Shown here: positions 41,575 through 49,608 of the stretch, piece after piece
Layout: every line of letters starts with the position of its first letter
How positions within the stretch are numbered: the first letter of the stretch is position 1
DNA from: Hymenobacter sp. 15J16-1T3B
Lineage (GTDB): Bacteria > Bacteroidota > Bacteroidia > Cytophagales > Hymenobacteraceae
Assembly (NCBI RefSeq): GCF_020711235.1
Contig: NZ_JAJFAV010000013.1
Coordinates: 121,977-185,976, forward strand
Length of the DNA: 64,000 nt
Reading direction: 5' to 3'
Made by a program: the position numbers and the translations under genes
Notes under the pieces: generated by a model
Told to the model about the DNA's origin: nothing
The model's database searches: none
What the model saw: the letters and a program-made list of their open reading frames with translations, nothing else

Positions 41575-42462
41575 GTGCCCCTCTCCGCCGAATCTGCCCT
41601 GGCTGCTCCGCCCACGGCGCTGCAACGCTTGCGCGACGACACGTTTGACCTGGCCGAGCTGGCCGGCTACAACCTGTACCTCACGGCGGGCCCCTACGGC
41701 CTGCGCGTGGGCGTGGCCGACGTCCGCCGCAACCGCTTCATTGCCCTCGAAGATTACGCGGCGCAGCCCGCCACCTCCCTGGCCGGGCAGCTGCAGGCCC
41801 TGGCCGCCCAGCACGACCTGGTGGGCCAGACCGGCTGGAACCGCGTGCGCCTGGCCGTGCAAAACCGCCACTTCACCCTGCTGCCCGCGCCCCTGTTCCG
41901 CGAGGGCGACGAGGCCCAGTACCTGCAGCTCCACCACCAGCTCGACGCTCAGCACGAAGTGGTGCGCCATTACCGCCACCCGGGCCAGGAAGTGGTCAGC
42001 ATTTTTGCCGCCGAAAAAGCCCTGGTGGAGTGGTTTGAGCGCCTTTACCCCCAGCAGAAAATGCTCCACCAGACCAGTGCCCTGCTCGAAGGCGTGGTGC
42101 ACCAGAGCGAACGGCAGGGCCCGCCCCGGCTGTTCTTGAGCGTGGGCCCAATGGAACTGACCATCGTGGTGGTGCGCGACAAGCGCCCGGAGTTCTGCAA
42201 CGTTTTCTCCTTCAGCACCGCCGAAGACTTCATTTACTACGTCATCCTGGTGATGCAGGAGCTCACGCTTAACCCGGATGAGGACCCGGTGGTGGTGTAC
42301 GGCGACCTGACCCACGATTCGGAGCTGTTCAGCATTCTGCGCAAGTACATCCGCCACGTGCGCTTCGGCAACCGCCCCTACGACCTGGGCTACAGCTACC
42401 GCCTCAACGACGTGTTCGAGTACCGCTACTTCGAACTGTACAGCCTGCACCTCTGCGAATAG
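41575..42462 (+). CDS. DUF3822 family protein, GTG start
   Basis: A 295-residue protein starting at GTG 41575 (PLSAESALAAPPTAL); no ATG fits. It shows the DUF3822 layout, with two repeated actin-like or ASKHA-like halves: YNLYLTAGPYGLRVGVADV and LFLSVGPMELTIVVVRDKRP, then DPVVVYGDLTHDSELFSILRKYI. In many Bacteroidota it precedes rsmD and coaD. Here rsmD is not between it and coaD. Function unknown. Confidence 0.85.
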   Translation: MPLSAESALAAPPTALQRLRDDTFDLAELAGYNLYLTAGPYGLRVGVADVRRNRFIALEDYAAQPATSLAGQLQALAAQHDLVGQTGWNRVRLAVQNRHFTLLPAPLFREGDEAQYLQLHHQLDAQHEVVRHYRHPGQEVVSIFAAEKALVEWFERLYPQQKMLHQTSALLEGVVHQSERQGPPRLFLSVGPMELTIVVVRDKRPEFCNVFSFSTAEDFIYYVILVMQELTLNPDEDPVVVYGDLTHDSELFSILRKYIRHVRFGNRPYDLGYSYRLNDVFEYRYFELYSLHLCE

Positions 42463-42568
42463 GCGAACTGGTGAGGGGGTGAACCGCTAAGTGCCGTTCT
42501 GGCGGCGCTTTCTGCGCGGCTTGGGCCTCCCGAACATCAACTCACCAATGCCCCAATCACCCCACCGT

Positions 42569-43033
42569 ATGCGCATTGCCCTCTTCCCCGGCTCTTTCGA
42601 CCCGTTTACCAACGGCCACCTCGACGTGGTGCGCCGCGGCGTGAGCCTGTTCGACCACATCATCATCGCGTTGGGCAACAACAGCTCGAAACAGCGCTAC
42701 CTGCCGGTAGAGCAGATGATTGAGCTCATCAACGAGGTGTTTCGGGACGAGCCGTGGGTGTCGGTGGAGGCGTACAAGGGCCTGACGGCGGATTTTGCCC
42801 GCGAACGAAACGCCCGGTTTCTGCTGCGCGGGCTGCGCAACACCACCGATTTCGAGTACGAAAACACCATTGCCCAGGCCAACCGCCACGTCAACCCCGA
42901 GCTGGAAACGGTGTTCCTGATTACCTCCCCGCCCCTGGCCGCCATCAGCAGCACCATCATCCGCGAAATTCACCGCTTCGGCGGCAACGTGGACGACTTC
43001 GTGCCTTTTAAGCTGGCGGCCCCGCAAGGCTAG
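42569..43033 (+). CDS. coaD: Phosphopantetheine adenylyltransferase
   Basis: A 154-residue cytoplasmic enzyme that adenylates 4'-phosphopantetheine in coenzyme A synthesis. The start is taken as ATG 42569 (MRIALFPGSFDPFTNGHLDV), the family's usual N-terminus; an ATG seven codons upstream (42548) is also possible. Conserved: GSFDPFTNGH (nucleotide site), GLTADFARERNARFLLRGLR, and FLITSPPLAAISSTIIREIHRFGG. It follows DUF3822 on the same strand and ends before a strong hairpin. Confidence 0.96.
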   Translation: MRIALFPGSFDPFTNGHLDVVRRGVSLFDHIIIALGNNSSKQRYLPVEQMIELINEVFRDEPWVSVEAYKGLTADFARERNARFLLRGLRNTTDFEYENTIAQANRHVNPELETVFLITSPPLAAISSTIIREIHRFGGNVDDFVPFKLAAPQG

Positions 43034-43047
43034 CAGCCGCCTTGACG

Positions 43048-43103
43048 CAAGCCAGCGGGGCTCCTGACGGGTCGAAAGACCTATCAGGAGCCCCGCTGGC
43101 TTG
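43048..43103. terminator. 20-bp perfect hairpin between coaD and a convergent gene
   Basis: 43048-43067 (CAAGCCAGCGGGGCTCCTGA) pairs perfectly with 43084-43103, 16-nt loop. Bidirectional terminator. Confidence 0.85.
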
Positions 43104-43111
43104 TACGCCGG

Positions 43112-43588
43112 TCATCGTTTCACCACGCGCACGCCCATGATTTTGGACGGCTCGGCGGGGTTGGTGACGGGCAGCACCAGGTAGTCGTCGTTGACGAAGT
43201 CCAAGTTGGCGCGGCGCAGCAGTTCGTCTTCGTTGGTGCCCACCAGCACCAGGTCGTTTACCTCCCGGGTGCGGGCGTTGAAGGTCACCACCAACGTGAC
43301 GCCGTCTTTCTCGAAGGTGTTGATCCACCCTTCGCCCCTGGTGCTGCGCAGTTGCTCGGGCGTGGGCTCGGGGCCGGCGGCCTGCTGGCGGGTTTCGCGC
43401 GGTGGGCCGAGGCGCTGCCGCACCTGGTCGATGTTGCGGCCCACCAGCGCGGCCACGTTCAGCGACCGGGCCGCGGCGCGCGTTGTCCGATCGGGCACCG
43501 CGTTTTCCAGGGGCGCATTGCGCGTACAGGCTGCCCCGCCGCACAGCAGCGCCAACAACGCCAGCAAACAGGCTCGGCTCAGGGGCAT
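43112..43588 (-). CDS. Predicted lipoprotein, function unknown
   Basis: A 158-residue protein. The start is ATG 43586-43588 (MPLSRACLLALLALLCGGAAC), with a lipobox ending at Cys21 (GGAAC). The mature body includes an amphipathic segment (LNVAALVGRNIDQVRQRLGPP) that reads like a SmpA/OmlA-like motif (GxxxxxVRxxLGPP) common in small outer-membrane lipoproteins, then EGWINTFEKDGVTLVVTFNARTREV and a beta-rich end. Similarity to SmpA/OmlA is by pattern only. It precedes the Nudix-like gene at 43637 (48 nt apart, same strand). Confidence 0.75.
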   Translation of the reverse strand: MPLSRACLLALLALLCGGAACTRNAPLENAVPDRTTRAAARSLNVAALVGRNIDQVRQRLGPPRETRQQAAGPEPTPEQLRSTRGEGWINTFEKDGVTLVVTFNARTREVNDLVLVGTNEDELLRRANLDFVNDDYLVLPVTNPAEPSKIMGVRVVKR

Positions 43589-43636
43589 AGGCACAGAAAG
43601 CCCGGCACAGGGAAGCTGCGCCGGGCTAGGCAATGG

Positions 43637-44335
43637 TTAATTACGGGCGGGTTCCGGGGCCGATTTGCCGGCCACTTCGCTCAAGTAGTGGCGCACTACC
43701 AACGCAATGGAGGCGTAGGACTCGTCCAGGGCCTTGAGGGCCTCCTGGGGCTGCATCCAGCGCACTTCCTCGATGTACTCCTCGGCCTGGGGCTTCATCA
43801 GCGAGTCGTCGAGGCACTGCATGATGTACCAGTTGGTCTTCTTGAGGATTTTGTTGCCGTTGTAGGCGTAGGAGTGCCAGGTGCTGGGCAGCTTGTCGCC
43901 GAGGGCCAGCTTAACGTTGGTTTCCTCCTCCACTTCGCGCAGGGCGCCCTCCATCGGGTCCTCGTCCTTTTTCAGCTTGCCCTTGGGCAGGTCCCATTTA
44001 CCGAGGCGGTAAATCATCAGGATCATGCCGTCTTTCACCACCAAGCCGCCGGCGGCTTTGGCAATGCGGAACTGGTCTTTGAGGTGCAGAATCAGCGCCT
44101 TTTTCTTTTTGGCCATCAGGGTCAGCGAAGTCAGCTTTTTGAGCTTTTTCACTTCCATCAGGCGCAGCATGCGGTCGATGAAGGCGGGCGTCACGTCGCG
44201 CACCAGCACGTCGCCGACCAGGTCCTTGGAGATGAATTCATCTTCCGGGCCCAGAATCAGGTCGTAGCGGTGCTTGTAGACCTTCTCAGAGGTCTTTTTG
44301 ATGATAATCGGGATGTCGTTGATGAAAACGTTCAT
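43637..44335 (-). CDS. Nudix-domain protein
   Basis: A 232-residue protein starting at ATG 44333-44335 (MNVFINDIPIIIKKTSEKV). An N-terminal about-100-residue region (PAFIDRMLRLMEVKKLKKL) comes before the Nudix domain. The box is GKLKKDEDPMEGALREVEEETNVKL, with G-x5-E and R-E-V-x-E-E intact, though the expected Gly after Glu-Glu-x is Asn. The fold region LILMIYRLGKWDLPKGKLK is intact, with the pattern WDLPKGK typical of the ADP-ribose/diadenosine-type subgroups. Substrate unknown. Confidence 0.9.
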   Translation of the reverse strand: MNVFINDIPIIIKKTSEKVYKHRYDLILGPEDEFISKDLVGDVLVRDVTPAFIDRMLRLMEVKKLKKLTSLTLMAKKKKALILHLKDQFRIAKAAGGLVVKDGMILMIYRLGKWDLPKGKLKKDEDPMEGALREVEEETNVKLALGDKLPSTWHSYAYNGNKILKKTNWYIMQCLDDSLMKPQAEEYIEEVRWMQPQEALKALDESYASIALVVRHYLSEVAGKSAPEPARN

Positions 44336-44581
44336 CGCGGCAAGTCAGATGGGGAGAGGAAGCAGGAAATCGTCCGGCAAGCTGCAAAACACAGCATTAA
44401 TTTCGGCATACAAAAGACATTGGCCCCAACGGCACCGACCGGGCGGCCCGGGTGCGGCGGGGCGTCTGAGCCGCATACGGCTGCGGACGAGAAAGGTAAC
44501 AAGCTGCCGGAAATTAGCCCAACTATCGGCCCCGGCCGGCCGCGGGCCGTACCTTGTAGCCTCACCAGCCCGCCCTTGTTC

Positions 44582-45076
44582 ATGCGTATCGGCCTGCTTT
44601 CCGACACCCACAGCCACTACGACGACCGCATCGGCCACCACCTGCAGGACTGCGACGAAATCTGGCACGCCGGCGACGTGGGCGACGAAAAGGTGCTCGA
44701 CGCGCTCCTGGCCCTGGCTCCGCTGCGGGCCGTATCGGGCAATATTGACGACCGCAGCGTGCGGTTGCGCTGCCCCGAAACGCTGGTATTTGAAGTAGAA
44801 GGGCTAAAAGTGCTGATCCACCACATCGGCGGCTACCCCGGGCGCTACGCACCGGGCGCCCGGCCCCTGCTCCAGCGCGAGCGGCCAGGCCTCTTCGTGT
44901 GCGGCCACTCGCACATTTTGCGCGTCATGCCCGACCGGCAGCTCGGCCTGCTGCACCTGAACCCCGGCGCCGCCGGCCGCCACGGCTTTCACAAGGTGCG
45001 CACCCTGCTCAAGTTCCGCATCGAAGCCGGCCGGGTACTCGATTTGCAAGCCGTGGAACTCGGGCCGCGGGTGTAA
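44582..45076 (+). CDS. YfcE/MJ0936-type metallophosphoesterase
   Basis: A 164-residue calcineurin-like phosphoesterase. The start is ATG 44582 (MRIGLLSDTHSHYDDRIG). The metal ligands are visible: SDTHSH (Asp, His), AGDVGD (Asp), SGNIDD (Asn), HHIGG, and CGHSHI with the GHxH motif; NPGAAGRHG ends the core. Members of this branch remove phosphate from phosphodiesters or small molecules in vitro; physiological substrate unknown. The upstream 246-bp gap after the Nudix gene carries a weak TACCTTG element. Confidence 0.93.
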   Translation: MRIGLLSDTHSHYDDRIGHHLQDCDEIWHAGDVGDEKVLDALLALAPLRAVSGNIDDRSVRLRCPETLVFEVEGLKVLIHHIGGYPGRYAPGARPLLQRERPGLFVCGHSHILRVMPDRQLGLLHLNPGAAGRHGFHKVRTLLKFRIEAGRVLDLQAVELGPRV

Positions 45077-45101
45077 ACTTTTGGAAAAAAGAGAAACCGG
45101 A

Positions 45102-45194
45102 ACGTCCTGTCGAGCTTGTCGAGACATCTCGCGTGCTGATGCCCGCTAGCAATTACTATCCAGCGAGAGGCCTCGACTACGCTCAACATAACGT
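45102..45194. repeat. Palindromic intergenic repeat, ACGTC-TGTCGAG family
   Basis: The left arm ACGTCCTGTCGAGCTTGTCG continues into AGACATCTCGC (45102-45132). The right arm is its degenerate inverse (45163-45194, GCGAGAGGCCTCGACTACGC then TCAACATAACGT); about 24 of 31 positions match. Same family as 30917-31085. Confidence 0.7.
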
Positions 45195-45219
45195 CCCTTT
45201 TTTGAATTTACGGCAACAA

Positions 45220-45253
45220 AAAAGCGCCTTGCGTGGCCACGCAAGGCGCTTTT
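45220..45253. terminator. Terminator for the 52-residue basic protein gene
   Basis: A perfect 17-bp palindrome, AAAAGCGCCTTGCGTGG with its complement, preceded by six As (T-run on the minus strand). It lies 66 nt past the stop of the minus-strand gene. Confidence 0.85.
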
Positions 45254-45319
45254 CGGTATGTACCAGCCGACCGGCCGGAGTGCCGTCGGGCTTCAGCAAG
45301 AAGCCGCGGCCGGAAAAAA

Positions 45320-45478
45320 CTAGGCGGCAGCCTCGTTTTTCTTGAAGCTGGCTTTCAGCTCTTCGATGTCCACGTTCTTCAGAACGGGGGTACGGAGCAG
45401 GTCCTTAATTTCTTGCACCTTGTTGTTGGCGCGGGCAATGTTCTTGCGGTGCTTACGCTTGAGACGAGTAGCGGTCAT
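45320..45478 (-). CDS. 52-residue basic protein, Cytophagales-type
   Basis: A very short gene; the ATG is at 45476-45478 and the stop at 45320-45322. The protein starts MTATRLKRKHRKNIARANNK and continues VQEIKDLLRTPVLKNVDIEE. It is strongly basic at the N-terminus and helical, with an acidic, amphipathic C-terminus. It has a good -7 element 39 nt upstream (45518-45525), a clean start, and its own terminator, so it is a genuine transcription unit. Small basic proteins with this start occur as conserved hypotheticals in Cytophagales and could bind ribosomes or nucleic acid, but I cannot name a function. Confidence 0.8.
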   Translation of the reverse strand: MTATRLKRKHRKNIARANNKVQEIKDLLRTPVLKNVDIEELKASFKKNEAAA

Positions 45479-45517
45479 GACGCGGTCGGTTTGAGTCTAT
45501 TCTGCAGAATGAGGGGG

Positions 45518-45525
45518 CAAAGGTA
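45518..45525 (-). promoter_or_regulatory. -7 element TACCTTTG before the 52-residue protein gene
   Basis: Exact TAnnTTTG on the minus strand, giving a leader of about 30-35 nt to the ATG at 45478. Confidence 0.55.
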
Positions 45526-45591
45526 AGCAAAAGTTTGGCAGATTGGACTATGCCGAAAGAATCCGCATGGCCGGTGCGGCCCGGCTCCTGT

Positions 45592-45599
45592 TATTTTTG
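45592..45599 (+). promoter_or_regulatory. -7 element TATTTTTG before ltaE
   Basis: Exact TAnnTTTG 69 nt before ATG 45669. Confidence 0.5.
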
Positions 45600-45668
45600 C
45601 CCGCCAGCGGCCCGCCGGTGCAGCTTTCGGCTGCCCGCGGCTTCTTTTCGCCTCTTTTGCCCCGCCTT

Positions 45669-46688
45669 ATGATTGACCTGCGCTCCGATACCGTTACCCG
45701 GCCCACCGCGGCCATGCTCGACGCCATGTTTCGCGCCCCCGTCGGCGACGATGTGTACGAAGAAGACCCCACCGTGCGCGCCCTGGAGCACGAGGCGGCC
45801 AGCCGCTTCGGGCTGGAAGCCGGCCTGTTTTGCCCCTCCGGCACCATGACCAACCAGATTGCCATCAAGGGCCACACCGAGCCCTTGTCGGAAGTGGTGT
45901 GCGAGCAGACCTCGCACATTTACCTCTGGGAGGTGGGCGGCATTGCGTTTCACTCGGGCGCCTCGGTGGCGCTGCTGCCCGGCGACCGGGGCCGGCTGAC
46001 GGCGGCGCAGGTGGCGGCCGCCATCCGCTCCGAAAACGTGCACTACCCCACCACCAGCCTCATCAGCCTCGAAAACACCCACAACCGCGGCGGCGGCAGC
46101 TGCTACGACTGGGCGGCGCTGACGGACATTGCCGAACTGGCCAAGCGCCAGGGCATTCCGCTGCACCTCGATGGGGCGCGTGTCTTCAACGCTCTGGTGG
46201 CCACCGGGCAGCAAAGCCGGGAGTACGGCCGCCTGTTCGACACGATTTCGGTGTGCCTAAGCAAGGGCCTGGGCACGCCGGTGGGCTCGGTGCTGCTGGG
46301 CAGCCAGGCTTTTATCAAAAAATGCAAGCGCATCCGCAAGGTAATGGGCGGGGGCTGGCGGCAGGCGGGCTACTTGGCCGCCGCGGGCCTCTACGCCCTC
46401 GAACACCACGTGGAGCGCCTGGCCGACGACCACCGCCGTGCCCGGCAGCTGGCCGAGGCGCTGCAGGCCGCGCCCTACGTCGACTTCGTGCTGCCGGCCG
46501 AAACCAACCTGGTCATTTTCCGCCTGCGCGACGGCCTGACGGAGGAAGCGTTTCTGACGCACTTGACCAACAACGGTATCAAAGCGTCGGCCTTCGGGCC
46601 GCAGATGGTGCGCTTCGTAACCCACCTCGACGTGGACGACGAGGCCATCGGCCGGGTGCTGGCGGCGCTGCAAACGGTGCCGCAGTAA
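45669..46688 (+). CDS. ltaE: Low-specificity L-threonine aldolase
   Basis: A 339-residue PLP-dependent enzyme of fold type I that splits threonine (and allo-threonine) to glycine and acetaldehyde. The start is ATG 45669 (MIDLRSDTVTRPTAAML), the family's usual opening; the frame is open upstream but the extra part is not conserved. Landmarks: GDDVYEEDPTVRALE, FCPSGTMTNQIAI, SLENTHNRGGGSCYDW, LDGARVFNA and the PLP lysine Lys199 in VCLSKGLGTPVGSVLLG, then MGGGWRQAGYLAAAG. Length and motifs fit. Confidence 0.95.
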   Translation: MIDLRSDTVTRPTAAMLDAMFRAPVGDDVYEEDPTVRALEHEAASRFGLEAGLFCPSGTMTNQIAIKGHTEPLSEVVCEQTSHIYLWEVGGIAFHSGASVALLPGDRGRLTAAQVAAAIRSENVHYPTTSLISLENTHNRGGGSCYDWAALTDIAELAKRQGIPLHLDGARVFNALVATGQQSREYGRLFDTISVCLSKGLGTPVGSVLLGSQAFIKKCKRIRKVMGGGWRQAGYLAAAGLYALEHHVERLADDHRRARQLAEALQAAPYVDFVLPAETNLVIFRLRDGLTEEAFLTHLTNNGIKASAFGPQMVRFVTHLDVDDEAIGRVLAALQTVPQ

Positions 46689-47007
46689 CGTGAACCGAGC
46701 CCGCAGCGCGGAGAGCTACTTTCTGCGCTGCGGGACGCCGGGCCCTGGCGGCTTGCTTTGGCCGGGCTTGCCTTTTTCCGCCGCGGCTTGACCTAGTCAT
46801 CAGGCAGACAGCGGCGGCCGTCATTAGCGCGCCATGGCGTGAACCCGGCCGCTGTACAAGCAGCGGCGTGCCCGCCAGCTTGCCTGGCTGGGCAGTTGGC
46901 TATAGAGCGGGCTTGGGCGGACCGCAGCGCAACGAGCCGCGGAAATGCTGGGCAAAAATGGCAACTTCAGGCCGGCCGGGGCGAGGTATCCCGCGGCCAG
47001 CCGCCCG
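46689..47007. other. Intergenic stretch with a hairpin
   Basis: No gene I can support. A 10-bp stem (CCCGCAGCGC at 46700-46709 with GCGCTGCGGG at 46725-46734, loop 15 nt) lies just past the ltaE stop and may act as a terminator, though no T-run follows. The rest contains no recognised motif. Confidence 0.55.
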
Positions 47008-47499
47008 ATGGACCTTGCCAGCTTACGCATCCGCCCGTACGAGGCCGCCGACGAAGAAGCCGTGTTGGAGCTGTTTCGCAGCAACCTCGCCCCGTATTTC
47101 GTGCCCGCCGAAGAAGCCGACTTACTGGCCTTTTTGCGCGTCGAAGTCAGCACCGAACGCCTCTCCTACTTCGTGGCCGAGCTGCCCGACCGGCCCGGGC
47201 TGGTGGCCGCCGGCGGCTACGCCCTGAACGCCCCGCACGCCGTGCTCACCTGGGGCATGGTGGAGCGGCGCCAGCACGGCTTGGGCCTGGGCCGGGCGTT
47301 TACCGCGTTTCGCATCCGGGAGTGCCGGCGCGCTTACCCGGGCCGTGGCATCGAAATCAGCACCTCCCAGCATACCGAGGGCTTCTACGCCAAGCTGGGT
47401 TTTCGCACGCTGTCCATCGAGCCGGATAAGTGGGCGCCGGGGCTGCACGAGGTGCACATGCTGCTCGACGCGGGAGCCGAAGTGGACGGCGGCCGGTAA
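47008..47499 (+). CDS. GNAT-family acetyltransferase
   Basis: A 163-residue protein starting at ATG 47008 (MDLASLRIRPYEAADEEAV), with the family's usual first strand and helix; 21 extra in-frame codons upstream look untranslated. The acetyl-CoA site motif is MVERRQHGLGLGRAFTAFRI (Q/RxxGxG/A form: RQHGLGLG), and the later strand is GIEISTSQHTEGFYAKLGF, typical for GNAT. The acceptor is unknown. The stop TAA (47497-47499) is also the first bases of the next gene's -7 element. Confidence 0.9.
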   Translation: MDLASLRIRPYEAADEEAVLELFRSNLAPYFVPAEEADLLAFLRVEVSTERLSYFVAELPDRPGLVAAGGYALNAPHAVLTWGMVERRQHGLGLGRAFTAFRIRECRRAYPGRGIEISTSQHTEGFYAKLGFRTLSIEPDKWAPGLHEVHMLLDAGAEVDGGR

Positions 47500-47504
47500 G
47501 TTTG
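47497..47504 (+). promoter_or_regulatory. -7 element TAAGTTTG overlapping a stop codon
   Basis: Exact TAnnTTTG using the TAA stop of the acetyltransferase gene, 4 nt before ATG 47509. A leaderless start for the next gene is implied, if used. Confidence 0.45.
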
Positions 47505-47508
47505 CGCC

Positions 47509-48150
47509 ATGACTGCTCCCGCCGACTACACCTACGACCACGACGCGGCCCGCCGCCACCTCAGCCAGGCCGACCCGGTTCTGGCCCGCATCATTGCCCA
47601 AGGGCGGCCGGTGCGCGCTTCCGCCCACGAGGACCTGTACCTGGCCCTGCTCAAGGCGGTGGTCAGCCAGCAGATTTCGACCAAGGCCGCCGCGGCCATC
47701 TGGCGCAAGCTGGAAGGCTTGTTCAAGCCCGACGGCTACCCCGAGCCCAACGTGCTGGTGAGCCTGCCGGACGACGAGCTGCGGGGCGCGGGCATTTCCA
47801 AGCAGAAAGCCGGCTACCTGCGTGCCATTGCCGAATTTGCCCTCGCCGGACAGCTCGACCACGCCCACCTCTCGCAGCTGCAAGAAGACGCTTTTACCCA
47901 GCACCTAACCCAGATCAAAGGCGTGGGCCGCTGGACCGCCCAGATGCTGCAGATGTTCGCCCTCGACCAACCCGACGTGTTTGCCGAAGGCGACCTGGGC
48001 ATTCAGAACGCCATGCGCCGGCACTACGGCTTGGAAGAAACCGGCCGCGCCTTGCTCAAACGCATGACCGCGCTAGCCGAGCCCTGGCGCCCCTATCGCT
48101 CCCTGGCCTGCAAGTACCTCTGGCAGTCGTTGGACAACACGCCGGAGTAG
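47509..48150 (+). CDS. DNA-3-methyladenine glycosylase, AlkA-like (HhH-GPD)
   Basis: A 213-residue base-excision repair enzyme that removes alkylated bases. The start is ATG 47509 (MTAPADYTYDHDAARRH). The helix-hairpin-helix is TQIKGVGRWTAQMLQMFAL and the catalytic Asp is Asp162 in FAEGDLGIQNAMRR. The N-terminal part (LLKAVVSQQISTKAAAAIW) is family-typical. There is no iron-sulphur cluster loop. It follows the acetyltransferase by 9 nt. Confidence 0.94.
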   Translation: MTAPADYTYDHDAARRHLSQADPVLARIIAQGRPVRASAHEDLYLALLKAVVSQQISTKAAAAIWRKLEGLFKPDGYPEPNVLVSLPDDELRGAGISKQKAGYLRAIAEFALAGQLDHAHLSQLQEDAFTQHLTQIKGVGRWTAQMLQMFALDQPDVFAEGDLGIQNAMRRHYGLEETGRALLKRMTALAEPWRPYRSLACKYLWQSLDNTPE

Positions 48151-48196
48151 GCGGTAATGTCCTGAGCCGACGGTAGCACCAGCCGGGGGCGGCCGT

Positions 48197-48394
48197 TCAG
48201 CGCTTAGCTTGCTCTTCCTCCTTCTTGGTGTCGCGGTACACGACCACCATGGCCACGAAAATCGACACGAAGGGCAGCACCAGGCCGAGGAGAAACCAGC
48301 GCCAGAACGAGCGTTCCTGGGCTATGTAGGTGGTCAGCAGGGCGCTCAGAACCGTCAGCACGCAGCAGACGATGAGCAGGACGAGGTTTTCCAT
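48197..48394 (-). CDS. Small two-helix membrane protein
   Basis: A 65-residue protein starting at ATG 48392-48394 (MENLVLLIVCCVLTVLSALL). Helix one is residues 4-23 and helix two about 32-52 (FWRWFLLGLVLPFVSIFVAMVVV), with a basic and acidic tail (YRDTKKEEEQAKR). The pattern is close to small membrane proteins of the YtzI/Mistic-like or PLDc_N-like classes, but too short to place. It is convergent with the glycosylase gene and has a -7 element at 48409-48416, 14 nt upstream of the start. Confidence 0.75.
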   Translation of the reverse strand: MENLVLLIVCCVLTVLSALLTTYIAQERSFWRWFLLGLVLPFVSIFVAMVVVYRDTKKEEEQAKR

Positions 48395-48408
48395 AAGCAG
48401 CGAGCGGG

Positions 48409-48416
48409 CAAAGGTA
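48409..48416 (-). promoter_or_regulatory. -7 element TACCTTTG before the 65-residue gene
   Basis: Exact TAnnTTTG on the minus strand, 14 nt from ATG 48394, immediately downstream of the second DUF58 gene's stop. Confidence 0.5.
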
Positions 48417-48418
48417 GC

Positions 48419-49345
48419 TTAGCGCACCTTGCCGCGCTTGACGAGGTAGGCGTGCAGCACCTTGTCGAAGGGCTCCTGGGTGTCGACGGGCACGAAATCA
48501 ATTTTGTACTGCCCGCAGCGCAGGGCCAGCTCCTGGGTGTACTGCTGCATGGCGGCGCGGTACTGCTCGCGCACCTGGGCCGGGCTGAGCTTGATGCGCT
48601 GGCCGGTTTCCACGTCCTCGAACACGTAGGGCCGCTCGGCAAAGTCGAATTCGGCCTCGGTGGCGCGGTCCATCACGTGAAACAGCAGCACCTCGTGGTG
48701 CTGGTGCTTGAGGTGCTGCAGGGCGGCCAGGGTGTCGGTCTGGTCCTGCTGGCTGCGGCCGAGCATGTCGGAGAAGATAACGACCAGGCTGCGTTTGGGA
48801 ATTTGCTGGGCAATCTGGTGAATGACCCCGGCCACATCGGTGCCGCCGTGCTCGGTGCTGGGCGCGGTGCGCTCCATCAACTGCTGCATCTGCAACAGCA
48901 GCGTGTGGCGGTGGGTGCTGGTGGAGCGCACCGGCGTCTGCGCCTCGATTTTGTCGGAGAAAGTGACCAGCCCGACGGCGTCGCGCTGCTTCTGCAGCAG
49001 GGTGGTGATGGCCGCGGCGCAGAGGATGGAGAAGTGCAGCTTGTCGAAGCCCGGGCGCGGGTAGTACATGCTCGGGCTCACGTCGAGCAGCAGGTGGCAG
49101 CGCAGGTTGGTTTCCTCCTCGTAGCGCTTCACGAAGAGCTTGTCGGTGCGGGCCAACACTTTCCAGTCGAGGTGGCGGGTGCTTTCGCCGGGGTTGTAGA
49201 GGCGGTGCTCCGAGAATTCCACCGAAAAGCCGTGGTAGGGCGACTGGTGCAGGCCGGTGATAAAGCCGTCGACGAGCTGCCGGGCCAGAAATTCCAGGTT
49301 TTCGAAGGAGCGGACGGCGGCCAGATCGAGCGGTTGGGAAGGCAT
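48419..49345 (-). CDS. DUF58 domain protein (second copy)
   Basis: A 308-residue cytoplasmic protein starting at ATG 49343-49345 (MPSQPLDLAAVRSFENLEF); ten upstream in-frame codons are less likely. DUF58 marks: GLHQSPYHGFSVEFSEHRLY, ESTRHLDWKVLARTDKLFVKRY, then a vWA-like half with LLLDVSPSMYYPR (DxSxS), VVIFSDMLGRS and a C-terminal helical region. It is distinct from the Bat-cluster DUF58 gene at 28982 (different start and neighbours). Such proteins often work with a MoxR-type ATPase; no MoxR gene lies here. Confidence 0.92.
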   Translation of the reverse strand: MPSQPLDLAAVRSFENLEFLARQLVDGFITGLHQSPYHGFSVEFSEHRLYNPGESTRHLDWKVLARTDKLFVKRYEEETNLRCHLLLDVSPSMYYPRPGFDKLHFSILCAAAITTLLQKQRDAVGLVTFSDKIEAQTPVRSTSTHRHTLLLQMQQLMERTAPSTEHGGTDVAGVIHQIAQQIPKRSLVVIFSDMLGRSQQDQTDTLAALQHLKHQHHEVLLFHVMDRATEAEFDFAERPYVFEDVETGQRIKLSPAQVREQYRAAMQQYTQELALRCGQYKIDFVPVDTQEPFDKVLHAYLVKRGKVR

Positions 49346-49608
49346 AAGCGGCAAAGAAAAAGCCCGGACGGGCAAGGACTGCGAAGGTAACGCGCGGGTT
49401 GCGCCGGAAGGTGCCCCGGGCCGCGGACGGGCACCGGGCGGCGGGTCTGCCCGCGGCCGGCGCGGCTAGGCTAAGTTGAACAAAGCCAATTTATTGCCGC
49501 CAATATTTTTATATCCATCAGCAAAAGACTAGTTTTAGCCGGGGATTTTTCAATCATCCCGAAATCTTTCAACCTCCCTCCCTTTTCTTCATCTTTTAGC
49601 TGGACCCC

